In this document: positions 27,082-35,526 of the stretch, one piece after another
How the letters are laid out: each line of letters begins with the position of its first letter
How positions within the stretch are numbered: the first letter of the stretch is position 1
NCBI RefSeq assembly: GCF_029664245.1
Contig: NZ_JANAIE010000003.1
Location: forward strand, 62,001-126,000
From: Profundicola chukchiensis
GTDB taxonomy: Bacteria > Bacteroidota > Bacteroidia > Flavobacteriales > Weeksellaceae
DNA length: 64,000 nucleotides
Direction of reading: 5' to 3'
Program-made: the position numbers and the translations under genes
The notes under the pieces: model-generated
Seen by the model: the letters and a program-made list of their open reading frames with translations, nothing else
Told to the model about the DNA's origin: nothing
The model's database searches: none

Positions 27082-27186
27082 GCCCCTCCATCAGCTCTTT
27101 CTATATCTTCGCAACTTCAATTTAGAGATAGGATTAGTTTCCTTTTGAATCTAAATCTTTAATAATTTAAAAATAGAAATAGATAT

Positions 27187-27750
27187 ATGTTAGAGTTTTT
27201 AAAACAACCTTGGCCCTGGTATGTGGCAGGTCCATTAATTGGATTAACAGTGCCTTTCTTATTACTTATTGGCAACAAATCTTTTGGAATTAGCTCTTCC
27301 TTAAGACATACTTGCGCAGCTTGTATTCCCAATAAAATTCCCTTCTTCAATTATGATTGGAAAAAAGAAGCTTGGAATTTATTCTTTGTTGGAGGAATCA
27401 TATTAGGCGGTTTTATTTCATTTTTATTGTTACACAACCCCGAAAATATTGTTGTTGCACCATCTTTAACAGAGTATTTAGACCAATTTAATATTAGCAC
27501 TGCGCAAGGTTATGAACCAACAGAGATTTTCTCTTGGGAAGGATTATTTACTTTAAGAGGTTTTATACTTCTTGTAGTGGGTGGTTTCTTGGTTGGATTC
27601 GGAACTAGATACGCTGGTGGATGTACAAGTGGACATTCTATTATGGGCATGTCTAATTTACAATGGCCTTCTTTGGTAGCTACCATATTCTTCATGTTGG
27701 GTGGAATCTTTATGACACACCTAATCTTACCTTTAATCTTAAACCTATAA
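27187..27750 (+). CDS. YeeE/YedE-family sulfur transporter, first half
   Basis: 187 aa inner-membrane protein with four to five membrane segments. It carries the YeeE/YedE core motif [16 protein letters not shown] near residue 139 with the conserved Cys, and an earlier Cys pair in [10 protein letters not shown]. The family moves thiosulfate or related sulfur species; the conserved Cys is thought to relay the substrate. It is a half-length member: the second half is the next gene, 4 bp downstream. No rhodanese or persulfide dioxygenase gene, common partners of such pairs, is adjacent. Confidence 0.87.
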   Translation: MLEFLKQPWPWYVAGPLIGLTVPFLLLIGNKSFGISSSLRHTCAACIPNKIPFFNYDWKKEAWNLFFVGGIILGGFISFLLLHNPENIVVAPSLTEYLDQFNISTAQGYEPTEIFSWEGLFTLRGFILLVVGGFLVGFGTRYAGGCTSGHSIMGMSNLQWPSLVATIFFMLGGIFMTHLILPLILNL

Positions 27751-27754
27751 TCAG

Positions 27755-28237
27755 ATGAACTTACAAGAGAAAACATTAAGAGAAGGGACTGCTTGTGTCA
27801 ACGAAAGCGAGCAAAAGCATCCATGGTGGTATAATTTAAAGTATCTTTTATTAGGTATTTGGTTTGGAGTCATCATCGTTAAAGCTGAGTTAGTAAGTTG
27901 GTTTAGAATCCAAGAAATGTTCAGGTTTGAATCATTTCATATGTATGGAGTGATTGGGTCTGCAGTCATTATTGGGATAATTTCTGTATTCATTATTAAG
28001 AAATTTAATTTAAAAACCATTTATGGTGAAAGTGTCAAAATCAGCCCTAAAGAGTTTAGAAAAGGGCAAGTTTTCGGTGGTTTCATATTCGGATTAGGCT
28101 GGGCAATGACAGGAGCTTGTCCGGGACCTCTTTTTGCTAATTTCGGATATGGATATACGGTAATCATTGTGAGCATATTGAGTGCTGTACTCGGAACCTT
28201 TGTTTATGGTAAATACAAAGATCATCTACCGAATTAA
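27755..28237 (+). CDS. YeeE/YedE-family (DUF6691) sulfur transporter, second half
   Basis: 160 aa with about four membrane segments. The core motif FGLGWAMTGACPGPLFANFG (near residue 110) corresponds to the second conserved Cys motif of full-length YeeE, so with the preceding gene it should form one split transporter. The 4-bp gap and common orientation show co-transcription. The strong terminator at 28260-28290 ends the unit. An extra Cys lies in the N-terminal tail (TACVNE). Confidence 0.87.
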   Translation: MNLQEKTLREGTACVNESEQKHPWWYNLKYLLLGIWFGVIIVKAELVSWFRIQEMFRFESFHMYGVIGSAVIIGIISVFIIKKFNLKTIYGESVKISPKEFRKGQVFGGFIFGLGWAMTGACPGPLFANFGYGYTVIIVSILSAVLGTFVYGKYKDHLPN

Positions 28238-28259
28238 TCATCGGGTTCAAATAATCATA

Positions 28260-28290
28260 AAGTGAGAATGTTTAGTTCTCACTTTTTTTT
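28260..28290 (+). terminator. Terminator of the YeeE pair
   Basis: Stem AAGTGAGAA/TTCTCACTT (28260-28268 with 28276-28284), loop about 7 nt, followed by a T8 tract to 28290. A 7/8 -7 element (TATCTTTA, 28290-28297) for the next gene starts right behind it. Confidence 0.88.
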
Positions 28291-28302
28291 ATCTTTAGAC
28301 TT

Positions 28303-29079
28303 ATGTATGAAGACAATAAAATTGGTTTAGTTCTTTCGGGTGGTGGATACAGAGGCGCCGCCCACATTGGAGTTTTAAAAGCTATGGAAGAAAGAAATAT
28401 TCGTCCTAGTTTTATTTCTGGCACTAGTGCTGGGGCTATAATTGGAGCTTTATTTGCCGCTGGATTAGGATGGAAAGACGTATTCAGCTTTTTAAAACAA
28501 GCCGATGTTGTTTCTTATAAAAATTATACTTTTCAAAAAGCTGGTCTTTTAGATAGCTCTAAATTCGTTCCTCTTTTTAAAGACATATTCAAAGAAGATA
28601 GTTTTGAATCTTTAGAGATTCCACTTTTTGTAGGAACCACTGATTTGATAGAAGCTAAAACTAGATTTTACTTTGAGGGTGAACTTATTTTACCCTTAAT
28701 TGCTTCGGCTTCAATTCCTGGCGTGTTTTCACCAATAAAATTTAAAAACAGATTATTGTGTGATGGAGGTGTCACCAACAATTTGCCAGTCGAACCTTTG
28801 ATCCCCCTATCTGATAACATCATCGGAGTTTATGTAAATCCACTTCAAGAAATATCTGATAAAAATCTAAAAAGCACTCGCAGCGTATTGCTTAGATCTT
28901 ACTTAATCATGAGAAATGCCATCTCAAAAAAGAATTTAAATCAATGTGATGTGCTAATTGCTCCTAAAGCTTTAAATAGTTTTAACGTTTTATCTAAATC
29001 TAATTTAGATCAAATATTCAATATGGGCTATGAAGAAGCTTGTATTCAATTAGATAATTTCCTGGAAGACAATCACTGA
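28303..29079 (+). CDS. Patatin-like phospholipase family protein
   Basis: 258 aa. The patatin catalytic dyad is intact: oxyanion loop SGGGYRGAAHIG (12-23), nucleophile elbow GTSAG with Ser42, and DGG with Asp near residue 154 (CDGGVTNNLPVEPL). No signal peptide is seen, so it is predicted cytoplasmic or peripheral to the inner membrane. It lacks the C-terminal barrel that some Bacteroidetes patatins (PlpD type) carry. Likely a lipid acyl hydrolase of unknown substrate. It overlaps the convergent haem lipoprotein gene by 7 bp. Confidence 0.9.
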   Translation: MYEDNKIGLVLSGGGYRGAAHIGVLKAMEERNIRPSFISGTSAGAIIGALFAAGLGWKDVFSFLKQADVVSYKNYTFQKAGLLDSSKFVPLFKDIFKEDSFESLEIPLFVGTTDLIEAKTRFYFEGELILPLIASASIPGVFSPIKFKNRLLCDGGVTNNLPVEPLIPLSDNIIGVYVNPLQEISDKNLKSTRSVLLRSYLIMRNAISKKNLNQCDVLIAPKALNSFNVLSKSNLDQIFNMGYEEACIQLDNFLEDNH

Positions 29080-29672
29080 TTCATCATTTCAATTACCCAA
29101 ATTCCACGAAGTTGATTGTCTTTATAACCGATTGCCTTATCATCAGGATATAATTCTTGAATTTTAGCATAAGTTTCTTCAGACATTTCTTTTCCTGGAG
29201 TTCCATGGCATTGCAAACACATAGCGTTGGTGACAATAGGATAATAAGCCTTTGGGGTTTTACTTGTTGGCTCCATTAAAGGCATAGGTTTTTCCCCATG
29301 TTTCAGTTGATTTTTAACCAAATCCATATAATCTAATTGTGCATGACTGGCTTCATTATTAGGATTTCTGTTTTTATCTGAAACACGAGAAATATTGACA
29401 TTATGAACTTTAGACAAACTATCCGTAATGGGAATAGCTTCTACTGAACAAAACTCTAAAGCATGGATGGGTCCACCTTCTTGCAATTTAGCCATCAATT
29501 GACTTCCCAAAGCTTTTTGAGAGTTCATGGCAATTTCTTGTCCTTTGGTTAAGAAATCGGTTGTTTCACCGATTGAGGAAGTATTTATTTCTTGTGTAGA
29601 GCTCGTTTCATCTTTCTTTTCACAAGACAGAATAAAAAAGCTAAGGAAACTGAAGATTAATAATTTTTTCAT
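29073..29672 (-). CDS. Mono-haem DUF3365 (Tll0287-like) lipoprotein
   Basis: 199 aa. A lipobox ILSC (Cys17) marks a lipoprotein. A single c-type haem motif CLQCH (152-156) sits near the C-terminus in MCLQCHGTPG, followed by GIWVIEM. DUF3365/Tll0287-like domains are haem-binding sensor-like modules; here the domain is alone with no kinase or cyclase attached, which suggests an electron carrier or redox-binding partner. Another Cys (75, in LEFCSVEA) could matter. No cytochrome oxidase or c-type maturation gene adjoins it. Confidence 0.83.
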   Translation of the reverse strand: MKKLLIFSFLSFFILSCEKKDETSSTQEINTSSIGETTDFLTKGQEIAMNSQKALGSQLMAKLQEGGPIHALEFCSVEAIPITDSLSKVHNVNISRVSDKNRNPNNEASHAQLDYMDLVKNQLKHGEKPMPLMEPTSKTPKAYYPIVTNAMCLQCHGTPGKEMSEETYAKIQELYPDDKAIGYKDNQLRGIWVIEMMNQ

Positions 29673-29803
29673 GAATTCAATTTTGATGAGTTATCTAGTT
29701 ATCAAATAAAGTTAAAACTATTTTTTAATTTTATCTGTAGCATGAAATACACTTCTTATAAAAGAATTAGCTGGCATAAATAGAAATGATGCTTAAGTTT
29801 AGA

Positions 29804-29811
29804 TAAATTTG
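29804..29811 (+). promoter_or_regulatory. -7 element TAAATTTG of the DUF202 gene
   Basis: A perfect TAnnTTTG 21 bp before the ATG at 29833. It overlaps an upstream TTG at 29809, which rules that TTG out as the start. No -33 TTG found. Confidence 0.5.
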
Positions 29812-29832
29812 TATTGGATTCAAGATAGAATT

Positions 29833-30189
29833 ATGTCCAAAAAATTTAGAAATAGTAAAAGACAAGTCAAAAAACTCATCAAATTCACCGATGAATATGA
29901 CGTAAAGGAAAAAATAATTTTACGTGATCACTTGGCTCTGCAGCGAACTAAACTTGCAAATGAGCGAACTCTTTTGACTTATGTAAGGTCGGCCTTATAT
30001 CTGATAATTGCAGGAATTGCTTTTCTAGGAATGGAAGATTTTAAAGGAATGCCCTATATCGGTATTACTTGCCTTGGCGTGAGCATCATCATATTAATGA
30101 TTGGTTTTGTGCGCTTTACACAATTAAAGAAGCAATTAAATAGAATTTATAAACTACCCGATCCAGAAGAAAATGAGGATGATGAGTAG
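29833..30189 (+). CDS. DUF202 domain-containing small membrane protein
   Basis: 118 aa from the ATG at 29833. The core is RDHLALQRTKLANERTLLTYVR, the DUF202 signature, followed by two membrane segments (about residues 60-76 and 81-101 of this form) and an acidic tail. DUF202 proteins are small inner-membrane proteins of unknown function, found from bacteria to the VTC complex of yeast. The stop is 1 bp from the end of the convergent manA gene, so a shared terminator is impossible and both transcripts must overlap. Confidence 0.85.
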   Translation: MSKKFRNSKRQVKKLIKFTDEYDVKEKIILRDHLALQRTKLANERTLLTYVRSALYLIIAGIAFLGMEDFKGMPYIGITCLGVSIIILMIGFVRFTQLKKQLNRIYKLPDPEENEDDE

Positions 30190-30190
30190 A

Positions 30191-31159
30191 TTAAGTAGTT
30201 ACACAAAGTAACTCAGCAGATTCGGATTGAATACTAAAATCCTTCATTTTAGCAGGGATCAACAAGGTTTCTCCTTTTTGTAATTCCGTGATTTCTCCAT
30301 CTACATCAAACTTAGAAGTTCCTGAAATCCCTATATAAATCTGAAAAGTTTGTTTAGTTTCAACTTCTATGGTATCGGTAAGCGAAATAAATTTCATGCA
30401 AAAATATTCTTCATCTACCACATCCACCACTTGATTATCAATAGGATTATATTCCTTTTTTAAATCAGGAATAAAATTAGGATTCATTACTTTCAATCCT
30501 TTTTCGATATGTAGATCTCTTGGCTCTCCTTTCTCTTTACGATTAAAGTCAAATAATCGATAAGTGATATCAGAGGTTTGCTGTATTTCGGCCAACACAA
30601 CACCCTTACCAATCGAGTGCACGGTAGTAGCCGGAACATAATATACATCGCCTTTTTTAGGATTAAATTTCTGAAGATAATTCTCTACATTACCTTCTAA
30701 CAGTGCTTTTTCTATCTCTTCTTTAGATAAATCTTTTTTCCAACCTAAGTATAAATTAGCATCCTCTTCAGCATGCATAATATACCACATTTCAGTTTTT
30801 CCACGCCCATTCTCTAATTCTTTAGCCCACTTATCGTTGGGGTGCACCTGAATAGATAATTGAACTTTGGCATCTAAAAATTTAATTAAAATGGGAAAAT
30901 CAGCTCCATAAGTTGCATAAACTTCATCACCTAAAATCCTATCTTTCTCCTCCAATATCAGCTCATGAAGTGTTTTGCCCTTAGCTTCTCCATTAGAAAT
31001 AACCGAGTGATTATTATCCACATTAGATATCTCCCAGCTTTCGCCAATAGGTTCATCTCTCCCATCCTTATTAAGAAAACGATGCAATAAATCGCCACCC
31101 CAAATTTTGGGTTGCTGAATTGGCGTAAATTTTAAAGGATATAATTTTTTAAGAGACAA
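30191..31159 (-). CDS. manA: Mannose-6-phosphate isomerase, class I
   Basis: 322 aa, the length of short bacterial class I enzymes. Recognisable parts are KIWGG near residue 19, the metal-binding QVHPND (about 102-107), GKTEMWYIM and the VPATTVHSIGKG loop (about 175-186) with another metal-ligand His. It interconverts mannose-6-phosphate and fructose-6-phosphate and feeds GDP-mannose synthesis. The start is a TTG at 31159: the N-terminus KKLYPLKFTPI is where homologues begin, and no ATG lies near. One of the two full -33/-7 promoters of the window lies 40 bp upstream. Confidence 0.92.
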   Translation of the reverse strand: MSLKKLYPLKFTPIQQPKIWGGDLLHRFLNKDGRDEPIGESWEISNVDNNHSVISNGEAKGKTLHELILEEKDRILGDEVYATYGADFPILIKFLDAKVQLSIQVHPNDKWAKELENGRGKTEMWYIMHAEEDANLYLGWKKDLSKEEIEKALLEGNVENYLQKFNPKKGDVYYVPATTVHSIGKGVVLAEIQQTSDITYRLFDFNRKEKGEPRDLHIEKGLKVMNPNFIPDLKKEYNPIDNQVVDVVDEEYFCMKFISLTDTIEVETKQTFQIYIGISGTSKFDVDGEITELQKGETLLIPAKMKDFSIQSESAELLCVTT

Positions 31160-31198
31160 AAATTGGATCTTTATTCGGTTGAACTTATTTTAACCTTG

Positions 31199-31227
31199 CA
31201 AAAATAAAGGATTAAGGCATATATCAA
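31199..31227 (-). promoter_or_regulatory. manA promoter: -33 TTG / 18 bp / -7 TATTTTTG
   Basis: On the minus strand, TTG (complement of 31225-31227) is 18 bp from TATTTTTG (31199-31206). A leader of about 33 nt leads to the TTG start codon. Confidence 0.7.
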
Positions 31228-31366
31228 GTGATATTAACTAAAAAAGTTTGTTATAAGAGAAATAGCATTGATAAGCCATTCAAGAAAAATTGGCTAAAGC
31301 AAGTTCTTATAATTCCAAACCATTTATTTACTTACTTCTCCTAATAAAACTATGTTTATAGTCTAA

Positions 31367-31618
31367 TTAGATATTAATATCTGTAGGTGATTTAGTATCA
31401 AGCTCTTCATTTTCAAAAACTGGCTTCTTTCTTTTACCAGCAAAATCTGCTATAAAATAACCAAATATACCACCATAAGCTGTAGACGCCCATGGGTTTG
31501 AGGTGATGGCACATGATCCTGTTAAGCATCCTACTTGGGCATAATACACATAACCGGCAATGAGTCCCACCAAAATACCTAAGAAGTAAAGCTTATATTT
31601 AATAAGGAATTGTAGCAT
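31367..31618 (-). CDS. DUF6132 family small membrane protein
   Basis: 83 aa from the ATG at 31618. A longer frame up to 31711 would cover a perfect -7 element at 31634-31641, so the short form is preferred. It has two membrane segments and the motif GCLTGSCAITSNPWASTAYGGIFG, typical of DUF6132, with two conserved Cys. Function unknown. Monocistronic, divergent from the GLPGLI gene; the 208 bp between it and manA hold only the manA promoter. Confidence 0.8.
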   Translation of the reverse strand: MLQFLIKYKLYFLGILVGLIAGYVYYAQVGCLTGSCAITSNPWASTAYGGIFGYFIADFAGKRKKPVFENEELDTKSPTDINI

Positions 31619-31633
31619 ATCAATTATTTTAAA

Positions 31634-31641
31634 CAAAGTTA
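31634..31641 (-). promoter_or_regulatory. -7 element TAACTTTG of the DUF6132 gene
   Basis: A perfect TAnnTTTG on the minus strand, 15 bp before the ATG at 31618. It decides the start of this gene. Confidence 0.5.
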
Positions 31642-31779
31642 TCAGAGATACTAAAGATAAAAGGTAACTTATACTACATACAAATGCACGTTTGCAATAT
31701 GTTTTAAGCACAAAAATGTCAAGTATTTAAAACTAATATTGTTTATGTTTATGTTTACATAATTAATTTTAAATTTAAT

Positions 31780-31787
31780 TAGGTTTG
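31780..31787 (+). promoter_or_regulatory. TAGGTTTG overlapping the TTG start of the GLPGLI gene
   Basis: A perfect -7 consensus whose last three bases are the only sensible start codon (TTG, 31785) of the next gene. Either it is a chance match, or the real start lies downstream. Confidence 0.25.
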
Positions 31788-32549
31788 AAAATATTAAAAT
31801 TATTGCTGTGTTGGATTATTTTTACTTCGGTTCAAATAATCCATGCACAGGAGGCAACACGACTAGAAGTAGAATATTCGGAGTATAAAATACAAACTAA
31901 AAATCCTTATGCTCCAGACACTTATTCTCGAGCAAAACTAGTTTGGCAGGATAATATATCGCGCTTCACTTCTTTTTACGAGGAAGCAAAAGAAGCAGAT
32001 CCAGATTTTGATGGGTATTCTTTTAACGTGAATGTTTACAAAGATTTTGAGAAAAATGAAATGTATGCCCGTGCGATGGGATACAAAGATTTTAACCATG
32101 TAATTCTAGATTCTATAAATATTATCAACTGGACGATACAAGATTCGGTGAAGTACATCAAAAACATGAAAAGCCATTTGGCCACTACAACTTTCCGAGA
32201 TCATGAATGGGAAGTTTGGTTCACCATGGAAATTCCTATCTCAGATGGACCTTGGAAATTAACGGGGTTGCCTGGTCTTATTTTAGAAGCCCAAAGCATT
32301 AACAAGGCTGATTTATCTTATAAATTTGTGGCTGAAAACATCAATTATACCCAGAATAGTACGCTTAACATTCCTAAACACCCATTTCCAGACTTTGATC
32401 TCATTAATTTTGATGAGTATTATCAACATACACTTAAAGAGGATACTCGTATGTTACGCTATGTAGCTACACAGCAACCTGTGAGGGAAGGCATTACATC
32501 CAGAACTTGTTATAGCACTATGGAAACTTGCAATTGTTATCCAGAATAA
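31785..32549 (+). CDS. GLPGLI family exported protein with cysteine-rich tail
   Basis: 254 aa. A signal peptide (KILKLLLCWIIFTSVQIIHAQ) starts from a TTG at 31785. The signature GPWKLTGLPGLILEAQS (near residue 154) places it in the GLPGLI family, which is confined to Bacteroidetes and lacks a known function. The C-terminal 15 residues contain three cysteines (TCYSTMETCNC), which I do not regard as typical for the family; they could bind metal or form disulfides (inference). The next gene, 42 bp downstream, is a TonB-dependent receptor-like protein, a pairing I recall as common for GLPGLI proteins. Confidence 0.88.
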   Translation: MKILKLLLCWIIFTSVQIIHAQEATRLEVEYSEYKIQTKNPYAPDTYSRAKLVWQDNISRFTSFYEEAKEADPDFDGYSFNVNVYKDFEKNEMYARAMGYKDFNHVILDSINIINWTIQDSVKYIKNMKSHLATTTFRDHEWEVWFTMEIPISDGPWKLTGLPGLILEAQSINKADLSYKFVAENINYTQNSTLNIPKHPFPDFDLINFDEYYQHTLKEDTRMLRYVATQQPVREGITSRTCYSTMETCNCYPE

Positions 32550-32591
32550 TCTTAAAACTTGAATTAGTTTTCACGCTATTATTTAAATCAA

Positions 32592-35252
32592 TTGAATAAA
32601 TTCATTCTTTTCCTTTTTTTGTTTATAATTTCTAAGGTCTTATTTGCCCAGCAAAACCTAAAAGGAAATATTAGCTTAGAAGACTCCGGAACTCCCAATG
32701 CAGTTCACGTAGTTCTAAAGAACGCTGAAAATAGAGATCAAATACTTTCATTTACACAAACCAACGCTGAAGGGAAATATCAATTTGATTTATCCAAAAT
32801 TTTATCGAATAAACAAGTCAGTATTATTATTATTGAGGTTTATAAGGTCAATTATATAAAACAAGAAAAAGAATTAAACTTAAAAGACACAGAGCAGCAC
32901 ATTCAAGTTGATTTTCATTTAGCGTCTTTGATTCAATTGGAGCCTATTATCATTACAGCTGATAAAAAACCTGTACGCGTTAAAAACGACACGGTGAGTT
33001 ACAATGCCGAATCATATAAGGATGGTACAGAAAGAGTGGTAGAAGATTTACTCAGGAAATTACCAGGCATTGATGTCGACGAACAAGGGAGAATTAAATA
33101 CAAAGGAAAGCACATTGAACGTGTTCTACTCCAAGGGGACGACCTTTTTAATTATAATTATACCATAGGAACCAAGAATATATCGGTTGATATAATCGAT
33201 GAGGTTGAAGCCATTGAAAATTGGAGTGAAAATCCACTTTTAAAGAAAATAGAAAATTCAAAATCTGTTGTTCTTAACTTAAAATTAAAGAAAGGATTAA
33301 GCGATGTTTCTCTTTTTGGCTATGGAGGTTATGGCATAAAAGATAGGGTTGACAGTGGTCTTAACTTACTTTCGGTGGCTCAAAAAAACAAAAACTTCTC
33401 GACATTATCCTATAATAATCTGGGAGAAAACCGATCGCCCTATGCTATTTATGAATCAGGCTTTTCGGAGCAAGATTATCTTTTCTACAAATTCAGGAGT
33501 GATTTGTTAATACATGAAATGATGGGTTCAAATCAATTGTCCACTGAAAGAAACAACTCCAATCAACAATGGTTTGCGAGTATGAATCACATTGCCAATG
33601 TATCGAAAAAGTTTGCTTTGAGATTCAATTTAAATTATGTTGATGATTTCTATCGTAAAATGGATAGAGACAACACCGATTATTTCTTAGATGGGCAGCC
33701 GATTCAAAATAACTTTGAGGAAAGTATATCACAGAAAAAACCTCAAATCTATCAAGGAGATGTGCTGGCGAAAATAAAATTTAATGATCGTTCCTTGACC
33801 GAAATATCGACGAATTTCAACGCATCAGAAAGTGTTTTTTCAAATCAAACCTTAAGTAATCGCTCCAGTTCCTTTAATTCTATCCTTGAATCCAAACCAG
33901 AACTTTGGGTAAATGAATTGAAGCATACCTATAAAATGAACGATACCAATGCTTTGCAATTTAGCGCTATCTATGCTAAGCATGAAGCCACACAAAACAA
34001 CAGCATCGATATTGGCTTAGATATTCATTCCGACGAAATATTTGAAAATGGGTATACGCTTCAAGAAATTGCACAGCAGAAAGAAACATTTCAATTTTCG
34101 AGTAAATTTTTATCCTCAGACAAGAATGAAAACAAATTAGAAATCGAAGGTGTTTTTAATTTCAACAAGGAGAGTTTACATTCAAATCTTTTGACTGATA
34201 ATTCATTAATATCTAAAAATGATATGATCTTGAAAATGATGGAGTTCACTTTGAGTGTTAAAAAAGCTTATGATTTCAAACGATGGAAGTTGATTCCAGC
34301 TTTACAAGCTAAAAATTTTATGATAGAAAATGAAGATTTTCTTTTGAATAAAACATTAGATAAAAATCAATTTTTTCTAGCTCCATCCTTGTCCTTACAT
34401 TATCAATTGGCAAGTAGATTAAAAGTATTTTTAAACCTAAACTATAACGAAGTTGCGCCAGAAAGTCGAAATTTATTTAATGATTGGATCATGCAATCAC
34501 ATCGTTATTTTAAACAGAATCAACCCAATCTTGCCTTTAGAAAAACTTTAATGACAACTTTGGGCTACACCTATTATAATTTAAGAAAACAGGAGAAATT
34601 CGTTGTTGGTCTCGCCAGATATAGCAATGCTAATAATCCCTCTACCCAAAGTTATATCAGCGAAAACTTTGTATTGAATGAACAGTTTAATTTATCTGCA
34701 AAAAATAAAAATTATTCTGCGCATGTGGAATTAGAAAAATATCTTCACATCTTTAGGTCAACCTTTAAATTATCTGGAAATTATCTTTTTTCTGAATACA
34801 ACAATGTTGTTAATAACTCCCAGTTAAGGCTTAATCAATCAAATCAATGGAAAGCGGAATTAGGCTTAAAAACAGCATTTAATTTTCCGTTTAATTTTAG
34901 TAATAACTTAAAATGGAATCAAATTAATTTCAGCTCCAGCCAAGATTTCACAAATTCAAACAGCTTAATTTCCAATAATTTTAAACTTATTTTTAAAAAA
35001 GATATTTGGTCGGCTAATCTTGGATTTGATTATTATCACAATGACATCAGATCGAAGCAACCTATTTACTTCCTTGATTCTGAAGTTAAATTTAGACCCA
35101 AGCAAAAATCATGGTCTTTTGCGCTGATATCAAAAAACTTGCTCAACATGAAGTACTATGAAAGCACCAACGTGACAGATTATTATATACATCAGATGAG
35201 ACAATCACTGAATCCAAGATATATTCTATTGAAAATGGATTTCAGATTGTAA
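32592..35252 (+). CDS. TonB-dependent receptor-like outer-membrane protein paired with GLPGLI
   Basis: 886 aa. The start is a TTG at 32592; the signal peptide ends VLFAQQ. The N-terminal carboxypeptidase-regulatory-like domain (about 22-110) leads to a plug-like domain (about 120-220: ERVVEDLLRKLPGIDVDEQG, VLLQGDDLF) and a beta-barrel up to the end (LKMDFRL). Such proteins are often annotated as TonB-dependent receptors or outer-membrane beta-barrel proteins. The substrate is unknown; pairing with the cysteine-tailed GLPGLI protein suggests joint function, perhaps in peptide or metal handling (inference). Confidence 0.85.
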   Translation: MNKFILFLFLFIISKVLFAQQNLKGNISLEDSGTPNAVHVVLKNAENRDQILSFTQTNAEGKYQFDLSKILSNKQVSIIIIEVYKVNYIKQEKELNLKDTEQHIQVDFHLASLIQLEPIIITADKKPVRVKNDTVSYNAESYKDGTERVVEDLLRKLPGIDVDEQGRIKYKGKHIERVLLQGDDLFNYNYTIGTKNISVDIIDEVEAIENWSENPLLKKIENSKSVVLNLKLKKGLSDVSLFGYGGYGIKDRVDSGLNLLSVAQKNKNFSTLSYNNLGENRSPYAIYESGFSEQDYLFYKFRSDLLIHEMMGSNQLSTERNNSNQQWFASMNHIANVSKKFALRFNLNYVDDFYRKMDRDNTDYFLDGQPIQNNFEESISQKKPQIYQGDVLAKIKFNDRSLTEISTNFNASESVFSNQTLSNRSSSFNSILESKPELWVNELKHTYKMNDTNALQFSAIYAKHEATQNNSIDIGLDIHSDEIFENGYTLQEIAQQKETFQFSSKFLSSDKNENKLEIEGVFNFNKESLHSNLLTDNSLISKNDMILKMMEFTLSVKKAYDFKRWKLIPALQAKNFMIENEDFLLNKTLDKNQFFLAPSLSLHYQLASRLKVFLNLNYNEVAPESRNLFNDWIMQSHRYFKQNQPNLAFRKTLMTTLGYTYYNLRKQEKFVVGLARYSNANNPSTQSYISENFVLNEQFNLSAKNKNYSAHVELEKYLHIFRSTFKLSGNYLFSEYNNVVNNSQLRLNQSNQWKAELGLKTAFNFPFNFSNNLKWNQINFSSSQDFTNSNSLISNNFKLIFKKDIWSANLGFDYYHNDIRSKQPIYFLDSEVKFRPKQKSWSFALISKNLLNMKYYESTNVTDYYIHQMRQSLNPRYILLKMDFRL

Positions 35253-35309
35253 AATGGAAGATAATAATGGGCATAAGTTTTTAGCAAACAAGAATTTCAA
35301 ATAAGGCAT

Positions 35310-35338
35310 AAAAAAATCGGTAGGGCTCCCCCTACCGA
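35310..35338 (-). terminator. Orphan intrinsic terminator on the minus strand
   Basis: A 9-bp stem TCGGTAGGG/CCCTACCGA (35317-35325 with 35330-35338), 4-nt loop, followed on the minus strand by U7. On the plus strand no T tract follows. Both flanking genes are on the plus strand, so nothing annotated needs it. Confidence 0.6.
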
Positions 35339-35362
35339 CCACTAACCATAAAAACTCTTATT

Positions 35363-35386
35363 ATGAAAACTACTTCTTTATTATAA
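35363..35386 (+). other. Seven-codon mini-ORF behind the hairpin
   Basis: ATG AAA ACT ACT TCT TTA TTA TAA, preceded by an A-rich ACCATAAAAACTCTTATT leader. It could be a leader peptide or the remains of a gene start; too short to support on its own. Confidence 0.25.
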
Positions 35387-35526
35387 AAAAGGATTTCATT
35401 GGCAAATGTCCGACAATTTAAAAAACCCGAGTGTAACAAAGATTACATAATAGTCACCTTACCAAAATTCCGTTTTAATTCAATCTACAGAAAGTTTTGT
35501 AGTTTTATAAAATTATTACTTTAGAT

